Positions 25,641 through 38,915 are shown, counted from the first letter of the stretch. The stretch is 64,000 nucleotides of DNA from Rattus norvegicus (GCF_036323735.1 NC_086036.1:44081550-44145549), one strand, 5' to 3'. Numbers and translations are program-made. The notes: generated by a model not told the origin, from the sequence alone.

Positions 25641-25761
25641 GGAGAGAAAGAGGGAAAGGGAAAAGAGAGAGAGAGAAAAGAGAAGGAGGGAGAGAGGAAG
25701 GAGAGGAAGAGAAAAGTAGGGAGAGAAAGAGAGAGTGAGGGGGAATGAGAGAAGGAGAGAT
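25641..25761 (+). repeat. Polypurine (GA-rich) tract
   Basis: About 120 bp almost entirely of A and G on the plus strand. Confidence 0.9.
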
Positions 25762-27237
25762 TTTAAATACTATCCCAAAATGATTACTCCATTAATTTTA
25801 GTTACAAAAATCAAATTTTCTTTTCCATCTTTTAATTTTACTTTATGCCTCTTTGATTTACTTTATACCTCACTGTGACAAATAAGACTCATGTTTTTTC
25901 ATGATTTTCTGATTGTCAACTGAAGCCACTAACAGATAAAAGATTTCTCCATGATCTGTTCTACATCCCCCTGATTAAAGCAGATAAAAATGGCAATCAG
26001 GCTGACTTCCATCTGAGATCTGAGATAATTATCGTTTCATGTTATAGAGTGATCACACTTCTGCTTGTGCAAAGAGATATTCGGCCATTTCAATACACTT
26101 AAGATAAAATCAACTTTTAGAAAGGCAAACCTACTTCTTTCTCCTTAAACACTACCACACACCCAGCACAGTGTGGATCCCAACCATCTGACCCTTGTTT
26201 TCCCTCAAGGGATGCGCATAAGATACTATGCTTAGACCAGAAGACAATGACCCTACAGAAGATAAGAAAGCCTGCTAGAAATGAAGTCATCTTCCTTCCT
26301 GAGGCTCTGACCTCTTCTCTTCCTCCTTCCATATCACTGTGTAGCTGAGAGCTGAGACGAGAGCTCTGACAATATTTTATGAAAAGATGCAGGTGGCAAG
26401 AAGTCCTCATTCCGCACAGTGTCCCAGCACCATGAAGTCACACAAGGCAAATGCGCAAGCTGTAATACCATTGGGGAGTCTCACCTCAGCTCCTCCATAG
26501 CGTATGCTAGTCTCCATAGCTTGCAAAGAGCACGTGATGGCTTTGACGTATTTAGAAACAAGAAGGACATAGACGGAACTTGCCTTTTGGGTGGCGGGTG
26601 AAGTCTATTTCCCCACTCTCCCTCTTGATTCTCCATCCCGCCCTCCTGCTCCGCACACACACATACTCTGAGAATACTTCATTGTTCCCTCCTATCTTTA
26701 TCTTAACATACCTTGTATTTTTGAACTATACAGATAAAAATAAGTGCCTTTTTAGAAAATTCAGATCTAAAGGGCTGATAAACTCTAAGAATCTTTAGTT
26801 ACAAATATTTTTAGATTTTTCTGGTATTCCTTATTAAACTGTATCACAACATGAATACCCCAAAGACCGAATTAATCGAATAACTAATAGTTACAGAAAA
26901 TAAGCACTGATCAAGCACAGATTTCATTAGCTGGTGGGCCACTATTTGAATTCTATCGAATACACAGATATTACTAAAAACACTTTGCTTCCATCCTAGT
27001 ATCTCTAAGTATGTGATCTTTTTTGCATTATGTCAGTGTTATTATCTGTTGTTCATAACCCATTGTTTTATGTCTGCTGTGATCTATGAGTGAATTCTAA
27101 GTATATACTATGACCTATGCAAAAAAGTATTTTCACTTTAAATAGAATTATAGCAAAGCTATGTTTTATATTTAAGAAACCATTAGTTAGATATGATATA
27201 TTATATCAATATTTGTAAATATTGTAAAATTTAAATA
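25762..27237. other. Unique sequence
   Basis: No gene recognised. The stretch 26120-26610 is less AT-rich than its surroundings and contains several CpGs, a CACGTG and a TGACGT; frames of 97 (minus) and 60 (plus) codons there have no recognisable domain. Confidence 0.35.
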
Positions 27238-27362
27238 CATATATTTATTATATAGTCTATATATAAAACTTATATGTATATATGTATATTTATCATATAC
27301 ACATATGTATATATATATATGTGTGTGTGTGTGTGTATGTATGTATACAATATCATATATAA
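27238..27362 (+). repeat. TA/TATG/TG low-complexity tract
   Basis: AT-rich alternating sequence with (TG)9 and TATG units. Confidence 0.85.
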
Positions 27363-27497
27363 AATTTACTCCAGGAGTGGGTACTTTAGCTCTGTTTGTT
27401 TCATTGTGTTAGATTTTGATAGATTATTTGATCCAGAAGTTATTGGATTTTTTGTGCATAAGTCTCTACCATCTAAGCATTATTTTTTTTTCTATTT

Positions 27498-27600
27498 TCT
27501 TTGGAGACACAGACTTACAGTGCAGCCATTTGGGCCTGGCTATATAGACCAGACCTCTCACATTAAGTGCTGGATTGAATTGATGGCTGGCTTCATCTCT
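27498..27600 (-). mobile_element. Degraded B1 SINE, antisense
   Basis: After a T-rich run at 27484-27492 the plus strand reads ggagacacagacttacagtg, GCCTGGCTATATAGACCAGA and AAGTGCTGGATT, the expected order for the reverse complement of B1 (7SL-derived). Heavily mutated and truncated. Confidence 0.55.
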
Positions 27601-28868
27601 ACTCCTGTTTTCTTTTCTTACTAGTCTTCCCTTCCTCTTCTTTATCTACTTTTTTTAAAATATAACTTTCTTGCTATTGAATTTTCTAGTTAAAAATAAA
27701 AATTCATTTAACTGTAAATTAGAAACTGGTTAGTTAGTACAGGTTTTGGAAATTTTTACATGAACAATTATTTTCTATTTTGTGTAAACAGAATTTGCTT
27801 CTTTCTTCCCAAGCTTGTATTCATTGATCTTATTTGGCTAGGCTATCTGATGCAATTCAACACAAAGGTGATTGGAAAAGCACTAAATCCCATGTAGGTG
27901 ACAGCTAATCTCCAAATTAAATAGATGGGAGTGCTGGGCAGAAGAGAAGTGGCGATGAAGGTAGATACCAAGGAAGTATACAAACAGACAACTTTCCTGC
28001 CTTTGTTCCACTTGATTCTAAAATGGGAGCCTTTAATGTCCCTTTTCCTTACTGATATAAGGTGGTCAGACTACTCCAAAAGTTCGCAAAGTATTTGCTA
28101 AATGATCACTTCCCAAACAAGTCAAATAAGTCTGTGCAACCATGGTAATTTGCCATTGGAATTAAACTGTTTGTCATGACAGTCGATCTCTTTTCTTGGG
28201 AATTTCCTTACTCACGTTCCTAACCATTCTGTGCTATCCATTTTCTCATCTACACAAACGGAATTCCTGTCTCACCTCTCCTAGTACGTAACTGTCAAGG
28301 TTTACTGGAGCAGCACACATGAGACAGCCTACTTAGTGCCCAGTATACTTGTTGCCTTCATTTATGATTTTACTTTCATTTCTGAATTAAAATGTCACTT
28401 GTAATTAAATTAAACCTCATAGTATATTTTATGCTATTTATATGGGAAACATCAGTTCTGAATTCCACAATGTAACATAGGCCCCCAATTAACAGATACA
28501 GTGGTAAATTCAATGGTAGCAGGTGAGGGCGATGATGGAAAAGGTTTTATCCATCACGCATTTTCTGGGGCTGTCCTTCACAATACTTCATAAGCATTCA
28601 CTTGTAGTATTTTGTATGAGTCCACTGAAATACTAGATGATAACATTAGAAAGAATCTTCAAGAGACGCAAAAAAGAGTTCCAACAATTGGTGATCTCTT
28701 CTGTTAATATTCTATATGTGTGCATGCTAAAAAAAAAGGCAAACTCCATCAGACTGTCAAGATCCAAGAGTGGACTCCATGCCTTAACCATAACCTGGAA
28801 GATAAAGAATGGCTTCACTCTAAAAAGAGTTCTTCTAAAGCAAGCATACGCATGCAGTGTGACTGTTG

Positions 28869-28869
<1 letters not shown>
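27601..28869. other. Unique sequence
   Basis: No gene or confident repeat seen. Confidence 0.35.
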
Positions 28870-28912
<43 letters not shown>

Positions 28913-28946
28913 GCACGCACGCACACACACACACACAAACACACAC
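28870..28946 (+). repeat. (TC)n-(ACGC)n-(AC)n compound microsatellite
   Basis: About 20 TC units, three ACGC-type units, then an interrupted AC run. Confidence 0.95.
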
Positions 28947-29925
28947 TTTACTTTTTAAAAGTTTTATTTGTACTTCAACTTCTAGGGGCAACAAAGCTAT
29001 ATTCAAAATACCAGAAGTGTTAGAATTTCTACAAAGAACAGCTGTTACCTCAGATGTAGTTTTTAAAACTATACCACATATGCCACATGGATCGGAGGGT
29101 AGAAAAAAAGGGAAAAAAAGGAAAAGAATATACTTCTATTATAGGAAACCTATTAAGTAATTTTAATAATTGCAGTATCCAAACATAAACATGCTTCTCT
29201 ATGCTGTATGTCCAAAGATAGTATACACAATAAGAATATCAATGAACCTTAGATATATTTATAGTATTGAACTAAATAAATCACATCCTTTAAAATGACT
29301 TGATGTTTAAATTGTAAAATATATTTTTATAAAAATGTTATAAGGACATTTTCAGTGTAGAAAACAAAAAGTAAAAGAGTAGAAACTTCCATAAAGATGA
29401 CATTTATTATATAAGAACACCCGATGCAATCCTAATGGACTTGGGGCATGACTGAGTCTCATGCCATATAACTGGGATAAATATTAAATCTTAGCCCTCA
29501 GTTTTCTAATACAAATCTCATTTCAAACTTAATTGCATTTCCTCTCTTGACACCACAAGTATAAAAATTCAAGGTGAAAATATTTAAGAACAGGTTATTA
29601 TTCATGGGATGTTCCATTGCCTGTGGAATAAGTCCTGTGGCTCAATGTGACAAGCACAGTGACTACTGTTCATTGGTTCACAGAGTGAGAAGTCTCAGAA
29701 TCCCTACCTTGTCTTCATCCGATAAAACAGCTGTAAAGAGTTTTCATTCTGCCTATTCTTGTAAGGTAGCTTCATGTTGCTTTAGTTCTTGTTCTCTTTA
29801 GATATTGCCTATAAAATTCCATTTAAACTTTAGAAAGCAAGTCAAGCCTTGTCTCTTTCCACAAAAATTAATATATATTATCATTTTTGTTTGTGAGTTT
29901 TTATTTATCTCCTTTTCTTCTTCTT
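28947..29925. other. Unique AT-rich sequence
   Basis: No gene or confident repeat seen. A 75-codon frame at 29574-29801 is unsupported. Confidence 0.35.
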
Positions 29926-30074
<149 letters not shown>

Positions 30075-32245
30075 TGTATGTATAAATAAGAAAGTCAAAA
30101 AGTCAAATCTGTACACAAACATTGCTGCCATAAATTAAAAACTCTATTGTCATTTCCAACAGTAAACACAATGTTATCTATTAACAAATGAATAACTGAT
30201 GGCCACAATCTAGGAAGGAGGGCTTTACTGACATACTGGCAGAGAGTAGAATAATATCCAGAGTAGGCATTGAAGTTCTTCATGTTTGCTAAACAAGCTG
30301 ACACACTCTATCACTGGATAGACAGAAGCTTGTAAACCGGTGGCCGTAGAGCTTTTGCGTTGCTTGAGCATGATGGAGACCAGGAAAGCTATCCTGCTCC
30401 CTCTCTTTTGTCCCTTTTGCCTGGATTCCCTGCCCATTGCATTCTTTATCGTTATACAGCCCTACCTTCTAAAACTCTATTTAACACAGTAAGTCTCATG
30501 TGCTCGGTTCTTCACATTCTGCAGAGAGAAGTGCTTAGAAGACAAGATGGCATTGCTTTTACACAAAAGACTCTCCTTTACAATATCATCAAAATATTCA
30601 TTTTCCCTGGAAAAAGATAGGAATGGGAGAGAATGGCCTCCTGCATTACTGATAAAGATGAAATGGAGAAAACTTAAAGAAGATACTCAGGAGCAGGGAA
30701 CATCCATTCTGACACACAATTAGAACCTACTCGGCAGCGGTTGATCCCTGAAAACAAAGCTAAAAGAAACTGTGCAGCACAGTTCCTTGTGGTCCAAGAG
30801 TCTTTCACAACTCATTGCATCTCATCACAGTGCTGGAGTTGTGTTCAAAATTTTCTGTCATAATTTGTTGATAGCTTTGCATGTGTAAGTCTTGTGATGC
30901 AGAAGTACCGGATCCTCACATTCTTTCTAAATAAAAAGATTGTCGTGCAGTATGAAGTTTGTGTTTTTTCAGGTGATTAATAGGTTTTTAAAATACATTG
31001 TGTAAGAGTGTCTTTAAATACAACATTTTTAATAAACAGAATGATTTGAAAATAATGTGTACAGAGATATTCAATCATGAAAGTTCACCTCTTTGATGAT
31101 TCAGGGATTATTCCCTGTCTTATCCACATTTTCTAAAGCCACATATCACCTTCAGGATCTTATTGAATTCTAGAACAAATATATTCCTCTATGAATGTCC
31201 ACTTTATTGAACCATTCTCCCACTGAGTTTTGTTACTTAGGTAAAATTATGACTACTTAATATTTTCCAGGTACAGCAGCTACTATAGAGTTCTTAAGGC
31301 AATGGAATAAGATCCTATTAACAGCTTTCAAAGCAAAGCAACTTCCACTTAGGAATTTAAGTCTGGACTATGTACTCATTAGCAATCTTTTCCCACTTGC
31401 AGCTTCTCTTGGGAATTCCCTGCTAGCCTTTACCTTGCACAAATGGAGAATAAATGCCTTGTAAGAGATGCATTGGGCAATAGGGTAGAAGATCAGCAAA
31501 TATATTTTGTAGTGTTATTTGTTTGACCTAGTCTTCCTTTTTCATGATAAAAACAGTGTTTTGTAAGCAGTGGTAATATTGTTCTGTTATTTTGAGTCCT
31601 CTTAAAAATAGATAATTTCAATATTTATTTTCCAATGAAGCATGAACACACTCTAAAACAAAGGTGGTTGTTGTATGCTCATTTGAACTATGTGATTTCT
31701 TTTCAAGAGATTTTATTTTTAGCACCGAAGAAAGTACTCGGTAAAAACCTACTTGATGGTTGTGAGAATAATGCAATGAATAGTACCCACCCATAAGACT
31801 ACATCAAAGTACCATAGAAAAGAAATTGGCTGAGGGAAAGTTGCTTAGATGATGCAAATAAGCTGAAGAATAAGAAAAAAAGGATTAGCAATCAGTGAGT
31901 CAGTTTTTAATTAAAAATAAAAATTCATGAGATCCTGTGCAAGCATTAAAGTACAGAAAGCTAATATTTGTTCATAAAATCATCTCAATGAAAGTTGAAT
32001 GAGGAATATTAAACTACTAAACTACTTATGAGATAGAGCAAAAGAGTTCATTTAATTCCTTAATAAATGAAAGTGGAAAAAGTTCTGTGAAAGGCACAAA
32101 TGGACAATAAATCCCTTGTAAAAAAACATTGGTGGACAATGTGGTAGAAGATCAATAAATATATTTTGTAACATAAATATCATTAGAATAAGTATGGTTT
32201 TGTTTGCAGTTGTCATCTTTGAAAGAATATGACCTTTCTTTTTCT
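30075..32245. other. Unique sequence
   Basis: No gene recognised over about 2.2 kb. Frames of 69-86 codons near 30095-30620 overlap on opposite strands and carry no recognisable domain. Confidence 0.35.
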
Positions 32246-32860
32246 TTTCTTAAATTGGTTATTTTATTTATTTGAATTTCAGATGTTGTTCTCCTTCCCA
32301 GTCTTCCCTCCACAATACCCCCATAACACCCTTCCTCTTCACTCTAAGAGGGTGCTCCCCCACCCACCTACTCCTACCAATCCTCTCTAGCATCCCCCTA
32401 TGCTGCCTCCACTGGACCAAGGGCCTCCTCTCCATTGATGCCAAATAAGACAACCCTCTGCAACATATGCAGCTGGAGCCATTGACACATCCATATATAA
32501 TCGTTGGTCCCTGGGATATATAATCAAAGAGTCCCTGGGAGCTCTGGAGAGTGGTCCAAATAATTGATATTGTTTTTCTTCCTATGGGGTTGCAATCCCC
32601 TTTAGCTCCTTCAATCCTTCCCCTAACTCTTCCATTGGGGTCCCCAGGCTCAGTCTGATGGTTGGCTATGAGTATCCTCACCTGTCTTAGTTAGATGCTG
32701 GTGGGGCCTCTCAAAGGACAGCCATACCAGACCACTGCCTGGTAGCACTTCTTGGTATCAGCTATAGTAGCAGGGTTTGGTGTCTACACACTCCCGTATC
32801 CCAAGGTGGGACAGTGTCTGAATGGCCTTTCCTTTACTATCTGCTGTATTCAATAGCCAT
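32246..32860 (-). mobile_element. L1 3' UTR fragment, antisense
   Basis: It starts with ttatttgaatttcagatgtt, a variant of the L1 terminus, then a C-rich block, a segment homologous to 440-740 and 10400-10600, and further upstream L1 3' UTR (GGGGTTGCAATCCCC, cagcatctaac complement near 32690, gtgtctacacactcccgtat). At about 600 bp it is longer than the copies at 400 and 10290. A 137-codon minus frame (32268-32681) lies wholly inside it and is a by-product. Confidence 0.85.
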
Positions 32861-33245
32861 GAAAAACATTGGTCTTTCAGAGTTGTGATTTAAGTGTAAA
32901 ATGTCCTCCAAAGAGTTGCATCTTTCAACAGATGATCACCAGCTGATGATGTTTGGAAAAGTTAAGAAACCTTTAAGAATTAGAGCATTCAGGAACACGT
33001 GGATCACAGGATGCTGAGGCTTTATAGTCCTGCCCAATTTCCCATTCACTCTTTGCTTCCTAAGAATGGGTACAGTGTGAATAACCAAGCTATTGATACT
33101 TCTACCATGTCTCCCCTGACAGCTGTCATGTGTTCCCACCTTGATGAACTATATCCCTCTGGAACTTGAAGTCAAAATACATCTCTTATTTCCTTATGGT
33201 GCTGTTGGCAGAATTGTTTTGTACTCTTTATTAAATATATCCTTT
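32861..33245 (+). mobile_element. Degraded rodent LTR-like repeat
   Basis: The order aaaatgtcctccaaagagtt, GATGATGTTTGGAAAAGTTA, aagaaacctttaagaattag, tttatagtcctgcccaattt and TATATCCCTCTGGAACTTGA with a TTATTTCCTTATGGTGC end is that of a common rodent LTR-like repeat. Name not assigned; no coding potential. Confidence 0.5.
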
Positions 33246-33299
33246 GATGCTTCTGTGAATGTATATGGTACATTCTGATTACTACTCCCCACAAATCAA

Positions 33300-34320
33300 C
33301 CTCAAATCCTTTACTATTATTCTCTTCTGTACAAGCTCCTTTCTGTCTTCCATTGTTTTTGTTTCGTTTTGACTAGCTGTCTGGTGACCATGGATTTGGA
33401 CACCCTTGGGAGCCCCATAGGACAGGCTACAGTGTCTATTGTCTACAAAATTGTAGACAATTTCTACCCCTCCTCTGTAATGTTATCAGTTACCCAGTGA
33501 TTCCTTCCTGGGCCGTTAATTGACTGCTGACTATCCCAGTCATAAACAGGTCCACTGCTGGTAACCATAGCTATGATGATATCATGATCATATTCTGTGC
33601 CCGTTTTAGAAGAAATTCCCTATCTTCCAGGTCTTCCTTTCTCTCATCTTTGTCTATCTTGTTTCCTGGGCCTTGTGGGGATGGTGTAAATGTCCTGTTA
33701 TGGATGACCACTCAACCGTTGCTTGTGCTCAGCACCTTGAGCAGCTTGTGTCTTGGTGTCTTCTACCCTTCAGTAACTCATTGCAAAAAGAAGTTTCTCT
33801 GACTAAGGCCAAGAATAATGTGCAACTGGACTATGAATACAGATATTAAAAGCCAGCTTGAAAACACAATACAGTAATCAGTAATAACAGTAATATCTTC
33901 TTTCTGGGATAAGGCCTCCTCAGCTATGGGTTTGGCTGTATTTATATTCCTGAATGTGAATAGTCTCTTGTGACACTTGTCTCTTATCCAATTAGAGAGT
34001 TGTTGGCCAACTTCATAATAATTTGCTACATATATACCAGTGATAAAGTCTTGCCTTAGAGGTAAGCATTATAGTTTTTGTCTTTCAAAGCTAGATAAAA
34101 TCCTTGGTGCCTTTTCACCCAAAACAATTTGCATAGCATCTATCAACACCAAGCTAGCCAGTAGAAAGGAAGCCCAAGCTTAGTTGAAACTTGCTTTTTC
34201 TGAATCTTTCAATCAAGGTGTGTGTTTTCTTAAGCAAGAGAGACTGTTCAACAATCTTTGCAACAGAGGGAATAGCATAGGCCTGTATTTATGGCTTCTC
34301 TAACCAATGGCTCATAAGGA
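33300..34320 (+). mobile_element. About 1-kb rodent interspersed repeat, unnamed
   Basis: A long series of landmarks (tgtgctcagcaccttgagca, ttgcaaaaagaagtttctct, ctaaggccaagaataatgtg, GATATTAAAAGCCAGCTTGA, tctcttatccaattagagag, aagctagccagtagaaagga) matches a rodent repeat I recognise from intergenic DNA but cannot name. It may be retroelement-internal sequence. It encodes nothing longer than 72 codons. Confidence 0.4.
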
Positions 34321-34364
34321 GTTAATATATCATAGACTGAGCTTTTTATTCAATAGTCCCAAAA

Positions 34365-34775
34365 TATGATTCAGCTATTGTACTGCTCAGTATTTAAATG
34401 AAGGAAATGAAGTCAGAGTGAAACACAGCTTCTGTGGCAATATTCACTCATTGAAGATGTGAACCACCTAGGTAAACATCAACACCCAAATGGAAAACGG
34501 AAATGAAGTTTGGATACACAATGGACTACAGTTAAACAATAAGGAACAATAAACTTACTTCATTTTTAAGACAATGTGCAGAATAGAGGGTGTTAATGTT
34601 GAGTGAAATAAGCTCGAAGCAAACAAATATAATTATATAGGATGGCCTAAAAGTAAAAGACGAACAAGAGAGAAATAAGGAGAAGAAACCAAAGGAAAGA
34701 AAATGAGAAATGAGGGTGGACTTGACCAAAGCACAACATATCCATGAATCTGATGATTTCATGCCATTAGAAAAT
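34365..34775 (+). mobile_element. Old L1 fragment (ORF2 C-terminal end)
   Basis: The plus strand follows L1 near the end of ORF2: gctattgtactgctcagtat, AAATGAAGTCAGAGTGAAAC, ttcactcattgaagatgtga, a CATCAACACCCAAATGGAAAA segment and gttgagtgaaataagctcga. Diverged and disrupted by stops. Confidence 0.5.
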
Positions 34776-35729
34776 CTGAATGAGTATGGAAGAAGCCATT
34801 TGATGGATACATATTAGATTTGATAAGAATCATAGGGCAGATTGTCTTGTTTAGAGAGAGTTTGTGATCTAAAATTTTTCCTGAATGAGGAGCCATATCT
34901 GGTAATTTATGAGCTACCTGAGAAGTTAAGGTTCAAACCTATCCATCTCTCCATTCTCTTCACATGCCCCTGATTATTTTCCCTATTCTAATTATTCTTG
35001 TTTTATTTCTGAATGTCAGACTTTTCTGAGTTGGTATGGTGATGGAAGACTCAAAGTTCCTCTGTGCCAAGTTGAAATAAGCCCCTTGAGAAAGCTTTGT
35101 CTTAATAACATTTCCCAAGGCTAATATTATTTTTCAGTAAAAATTATAGCTTCCCATTGTTGAATAAGCTAACTGTTTCCTGAATCCCCAAATTCCATTA
35201 TTGTAAATTTTATAACTTTGAAGAAGTAAAACTTTTCCTCTGGAGTTAACTTCCTATAAAGTAAAGAAACAGCAACAGGGAGGGAAACAAAAAAGTCAGC
35301 CTGTCAGGAATAGAACAGACTTCAAAGACAACAGTGATTGTGGGTGGTGGAGCAGTTTCCCTTCCCTATGATGCTGGCTGGGAGAACTGAGCTCTATCTA
35401 TTTCAGGACCTGAGGTTGAAGAGTCAATGACCTTACCCTGTTTGAATGGGCAATGGTTAGTAATGGAACACTGAAATTTCATACTGGTTTTGGTTAGTTG
35501 CACTAGTTTATAATCATCCAACCAACACCCATTATCAAATGAGTAAACATCATCTTTTCCCATTAGAAATATGTAATGAGGTACTTCAGTCTAGAGTTTC
35601 CCTGTCCTGAGAAAGTTACCTGTCAAATGTCTCCTTGAGATGGTTACTTAAAGGGAGCAGGTAATATTACCCCTCAGCTTTATTGGTTCTAAAACGTTAG
35701 TGTGCAAACTAGACATTTCTTCAAATAGG
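34776..35729. other. Unique sequence
   Basis: No gene or confident repeat seen. Confidence 0.35.
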
Positions 35730-36100
35730 TTATAAAGATCCTCAACAGGGACATAAAAGATGATTTAACAAGTCATCAGGGAAATGAAAATTAAAACCAA
35801 ACGATTAGTAACTTCACATAGGTTGGGTATCTATTATCAGTGAGACAGTATTGCTAGAAAGAACATAGAGAAAGAAAAACCATGTCCACTGTTGTTTGGT
35901 GGAAACAAAAGATAGAACAGGCATTATGGAAAATATTATAGAAGTTTCTTCTCATTCTTCTCCCAAATAAGAGTGACATATGACCTAGCAATTCCTCTTC
36001 TGAGTGTATATGAAAGAAAATGAAGTCAATGCCTCATACAACTATTGACATTCTTGTCAGACACATAACACACAATGTAGAGGTACAACATGATTATACA
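35730..36100 (+). mobile_element. Old L1 ORF2 fragment
   Basis: The order CATCAGGGAAATGAAAATTA, AAACCAAACGATTAG, ccatgtccactgttgtttgg, GGCATTATGGAAAATATTAT, atgacctagcaattcctctt and GTGTATATGAAAGAAAATGA follows the ORF2 segment encoding the C-terminal cysteine-containing region. It normally lies upstream of the segment seen at 34365-34775, so the two pieces are in reversed order and derive from separate events. Confidence 0.55.
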
Positions 36101-36292
36101 CAAGATAGTGAACAGGAAAACTTGTGGTGTTTTTATTACATTCTACATAGAGTATATTTTGATAGTTTATAAACCATGTATTCTATTTAAAATGAAATAT
36201 TGTATATAAAAGTATGGAATTTGTACAGTAAAATATTATATAGTTCTATAAAACCCAAAAGAACCTCTGACTTTGTTTATATTTCTTTGTTT

Positions 36293-36660
36293 ATATTTAT
36301 ATTGTTGTGATTAAAAAGACTATGACCAATTTGGAAAGTACAGGATTAATTCGGCTGGCATATCTTTTTCACAGTCTACTAAAGAGAAGCCAGGGCAGGA
36401 ACTAGAGGCAGGAATTAAAGCAGAGACCATATTAGAGTGCTGTTTTTTGGGTTGCTTGGCCATTGCTTGCTCACTCTGCTTTCTTATACCACCCAGGGCC
36501 ATCTAGCCGTGAGTAAAATTGCCCAAAGTTGGCTTTGCTTTTCAACATCAACCATAAATCAAGAAAATGAACCACAGAGTTGCCTTGAGGCAATCTGATA
36601 AAGGCAAATTTGTAATTGATGTTTACCCTTCCCAGATGTTTCTAGCTGCATCACACTGAC
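36293..36660 (+). mobile_element. Rodent medium-reiteration repeat
   Basis: It begins ttgttgtgattaaaaagact and continues with ATTCGGCTGGCATATC, aagccagggcaggaactaga, gcttgctcactctgctttct, TATACCACCCAGGGCCATCT, the TAAATCAAGAAAATGAACCACAG region and ATGTTTCTAGCTGCATCACA. This is a very common rodent element; 5895-6300 is a relative. Name not assigned. Confidence 0.55.
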
Positions 36661-37636
36661 AAAACAAACAAACAAACAACTAACCATGGTACATTCCTAT
36701 TTGTATATGGAATCTGGGGTGAAATATGAATAAATATATAAGATTGATTTAGAACCATAGCGTCCATGTCTGTGGTTTCAGAGAGTTTCAGAGAGTTGGT
36801 GCAAAGTGTACACAATACAGCTGTACTTATGCGGGGCAAACATGTCTAGAGATTTAAAGCACAGCATATAGAGTTAATAATATTTATTATTTGCATGAAA
36901 TTTGCAATACATTTATCATAGAAAAGGACTAGGTAAGCATTTAAAATGGAGGATATATTAATTGATCTGACTATATAATTATTCTACTAAATATGTCCAT
37001 GGAAACATTGTGTTATACACATTAAGTATATACAACAAAGATATATTACAAACAGACATTATCTACTGCAAAACTATTGTTTGTTCAGTGTCCAAATTGT
37101 CCCTGCAACTCCCCTACTCCCTGAAAGTATATACTGTTTTGAAAGTATGTTTGAAAGTTCTTTTGTAATTTAGTAAATTGTCTTTTCTCTAATGCTAACT
37201 GAAAAATAGTGGCAATTTTATATGAGATATTTCTCATATAAGATTTATATAAAACGTGATAGCTTTTCTATATACAAGTAAGAAATAATTTACATGAATC
37301 CTGTTCCTAAAAATCAAAATAGATTTTATAGAATACATCCTAGTATGCAAAATCAAACTGCAAAAGTAACAGAAGAAAATTATAAAACTTTACAAAAATG
37401 TAAACTTTATTAAAATACTATACTATGTTTTCGAATGCAATGACAAAATATGTTAATTGCTCACATTTTGTAATACAAAACACCATGCTTACGCAATCCA
37501 AGATGAAATGCCATTAAATGCTGTTTAAATGAGTTAAGCTTAAAATATCATACAAGCAAAAATATCTGACAGTACAGCCAAAAATGAAAAATATAAAATA
37601 AAAAATAAAATGACATTTGAAATGCCAAGAAACATT

Positions 37637-37637
<1 letters not shown>
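36661..37637. other. Unique AT-rich sequence
   Basis: No gene or confident repeat seen. A tandem pair of GTTTCAGAGA units lies at about 36776-36797. Confidence 0.35.
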
Positions 37638-37700
<63 letters not shown>

Positions 37701-37706
37701 CACGTG
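37638..37706 (+). repeat. (TG)n microsatellite
   Basis: About 31 TG units with one TTTG interruption, ending in GCACGTG. Confidence 0.97.
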
Positions 37707-37784
37707 TATTGGGACCTTTAAGATTGGTTGGGTGTTAAAATCTGTATATATTAGACTTGGGAGAAAGAGAAGAGGGGGAGAGAA

Positions 37785-38660
37785 AAACGGGTGCAGGATC
37801 AGGTGTGGGAGGAGACAGGGGAGATGTTCAGAGGGTCAGGAAATTGGATGTGTGTAGCAGTGGGGGATGGGGAACTGGACAGTCCCAGACACCCGAAAAG
37901 CAAGTCTCTGGAAGCAACAGAGATGACATCAGCTGAAATAACCCAACAAAGGGGTGAGAGAATCTGTAGAGACCTTATCAAGAGGTTAGGCATGGCGCCT
38001 GATTGAGGGATGGGACTACCACCCTTCTCAAAATTTTAACCCTGAATTGCTCCTCTCTAAAGGAAATATAGAACAAAGTGTGGAGCAGAGACTAAAGGAA
38101 AGGCCATCCAGAGACTGTCCTATCTGGGAACCCATCCCATATGCAGCCACCAAACCAGACATCATTGCTAGTGCCAAGAAGTGCTTGCTGACAGGAGCCT
38201 GGTATACTTATCTTCTGAGAGGCTTTGCCAGAGCCTGACTAGTATAGATGCGGATACTTGGAGCCAACCATCAGACTGAGCAGGGGTACCCCAATGGATG
38301 AGTTAGGGGAAGGATTGAAGGAACTGAGGGGATTTGCAACACCGTAGGAATAACAACAATATCAACCAACCAGATCCTTCAGAGCTCCCAGGGACAAAAC
38401 CAACAACTGAAGAATACCCCTGGCTCCAGGTTGCATGTGTAGCAGAGGATGGCCTTGTCTGACATCAAAGAGAGGCCCTAGGTCCTGTGAAGGCTCGGGG
38501 CCCCAGTGTAAGGGAATGCTAGGGCAGTGGGGTAAAAGTGCATCCTTGTGGAGGCAGAAGGAGGGGGTGGAATTGGGAGGGTTTCAGAGAGGAAACGGGG
38601 AAGGGGAATAACATTTGAAATGTAAATAAACAAAATAACCATTAAAAATTTTTAAAAAAG
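37785..38660 (+). mobile_element. L1 3' UTR, sense, with poly(A) end
   Basis: A near-complete rodent L1 3' UTR. Landmarks in order: GGAGGAGACAGGGGAGATGT, gacatcagctgaaataaccc, tgtagagaccttatcaagag, gtgtggagcagagactaaag, ccatatgcagccaccaaacc, CACCGTAGGAATAACAACAA, gcagaggatggccttgtctg, a polypurine block at 38560-38612, then aacatttgaaatgtaaataa and an A-rich tail to about 38660. ORF2 is absent, so the copy is 5'-truncated within the 3' UTR. Confidence 0.9.
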
Positions 38661-38814
38661 AAATAGTATATCAAGGCTGGCATGTATATATTCCTCAGTT
38701 AATTTTGTGACATGTGTAGCATATCGAGGTAGGGAAATGAAGAGTTTCCACGGGAGGTTTTATAAAATTGAAGAAACAAGTCACAAGCCTGAGAACACAC
38801 ACCTCAGACAGAAG

Positions 38815-38915
38815 TGGCAGCTACAACCTGTAATCTACCAGTTTTAGTCTAGTGGGGCGGCTTTAGAGTTTAAGGCCAGCCTATGATAATTAGTGAGGCC
38901 TTGTCTCAAAAGTGA
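38815..38915 (+). mobile_element. Degraded B1-type SINE
   Basis: The order gcagctacaacctgtaatct, TTTAAGGCCAGCCTATGATA and aggccttgtctcaaaa matches the B1 (7SL-derived) layout. The left end is poorly preserved. Confidence 0.5.

Noticed and set aside
32268..32681. 137-codon minus frame
   Set aside because: It lies entirely in an L1 3' UTR, which is non-coding.
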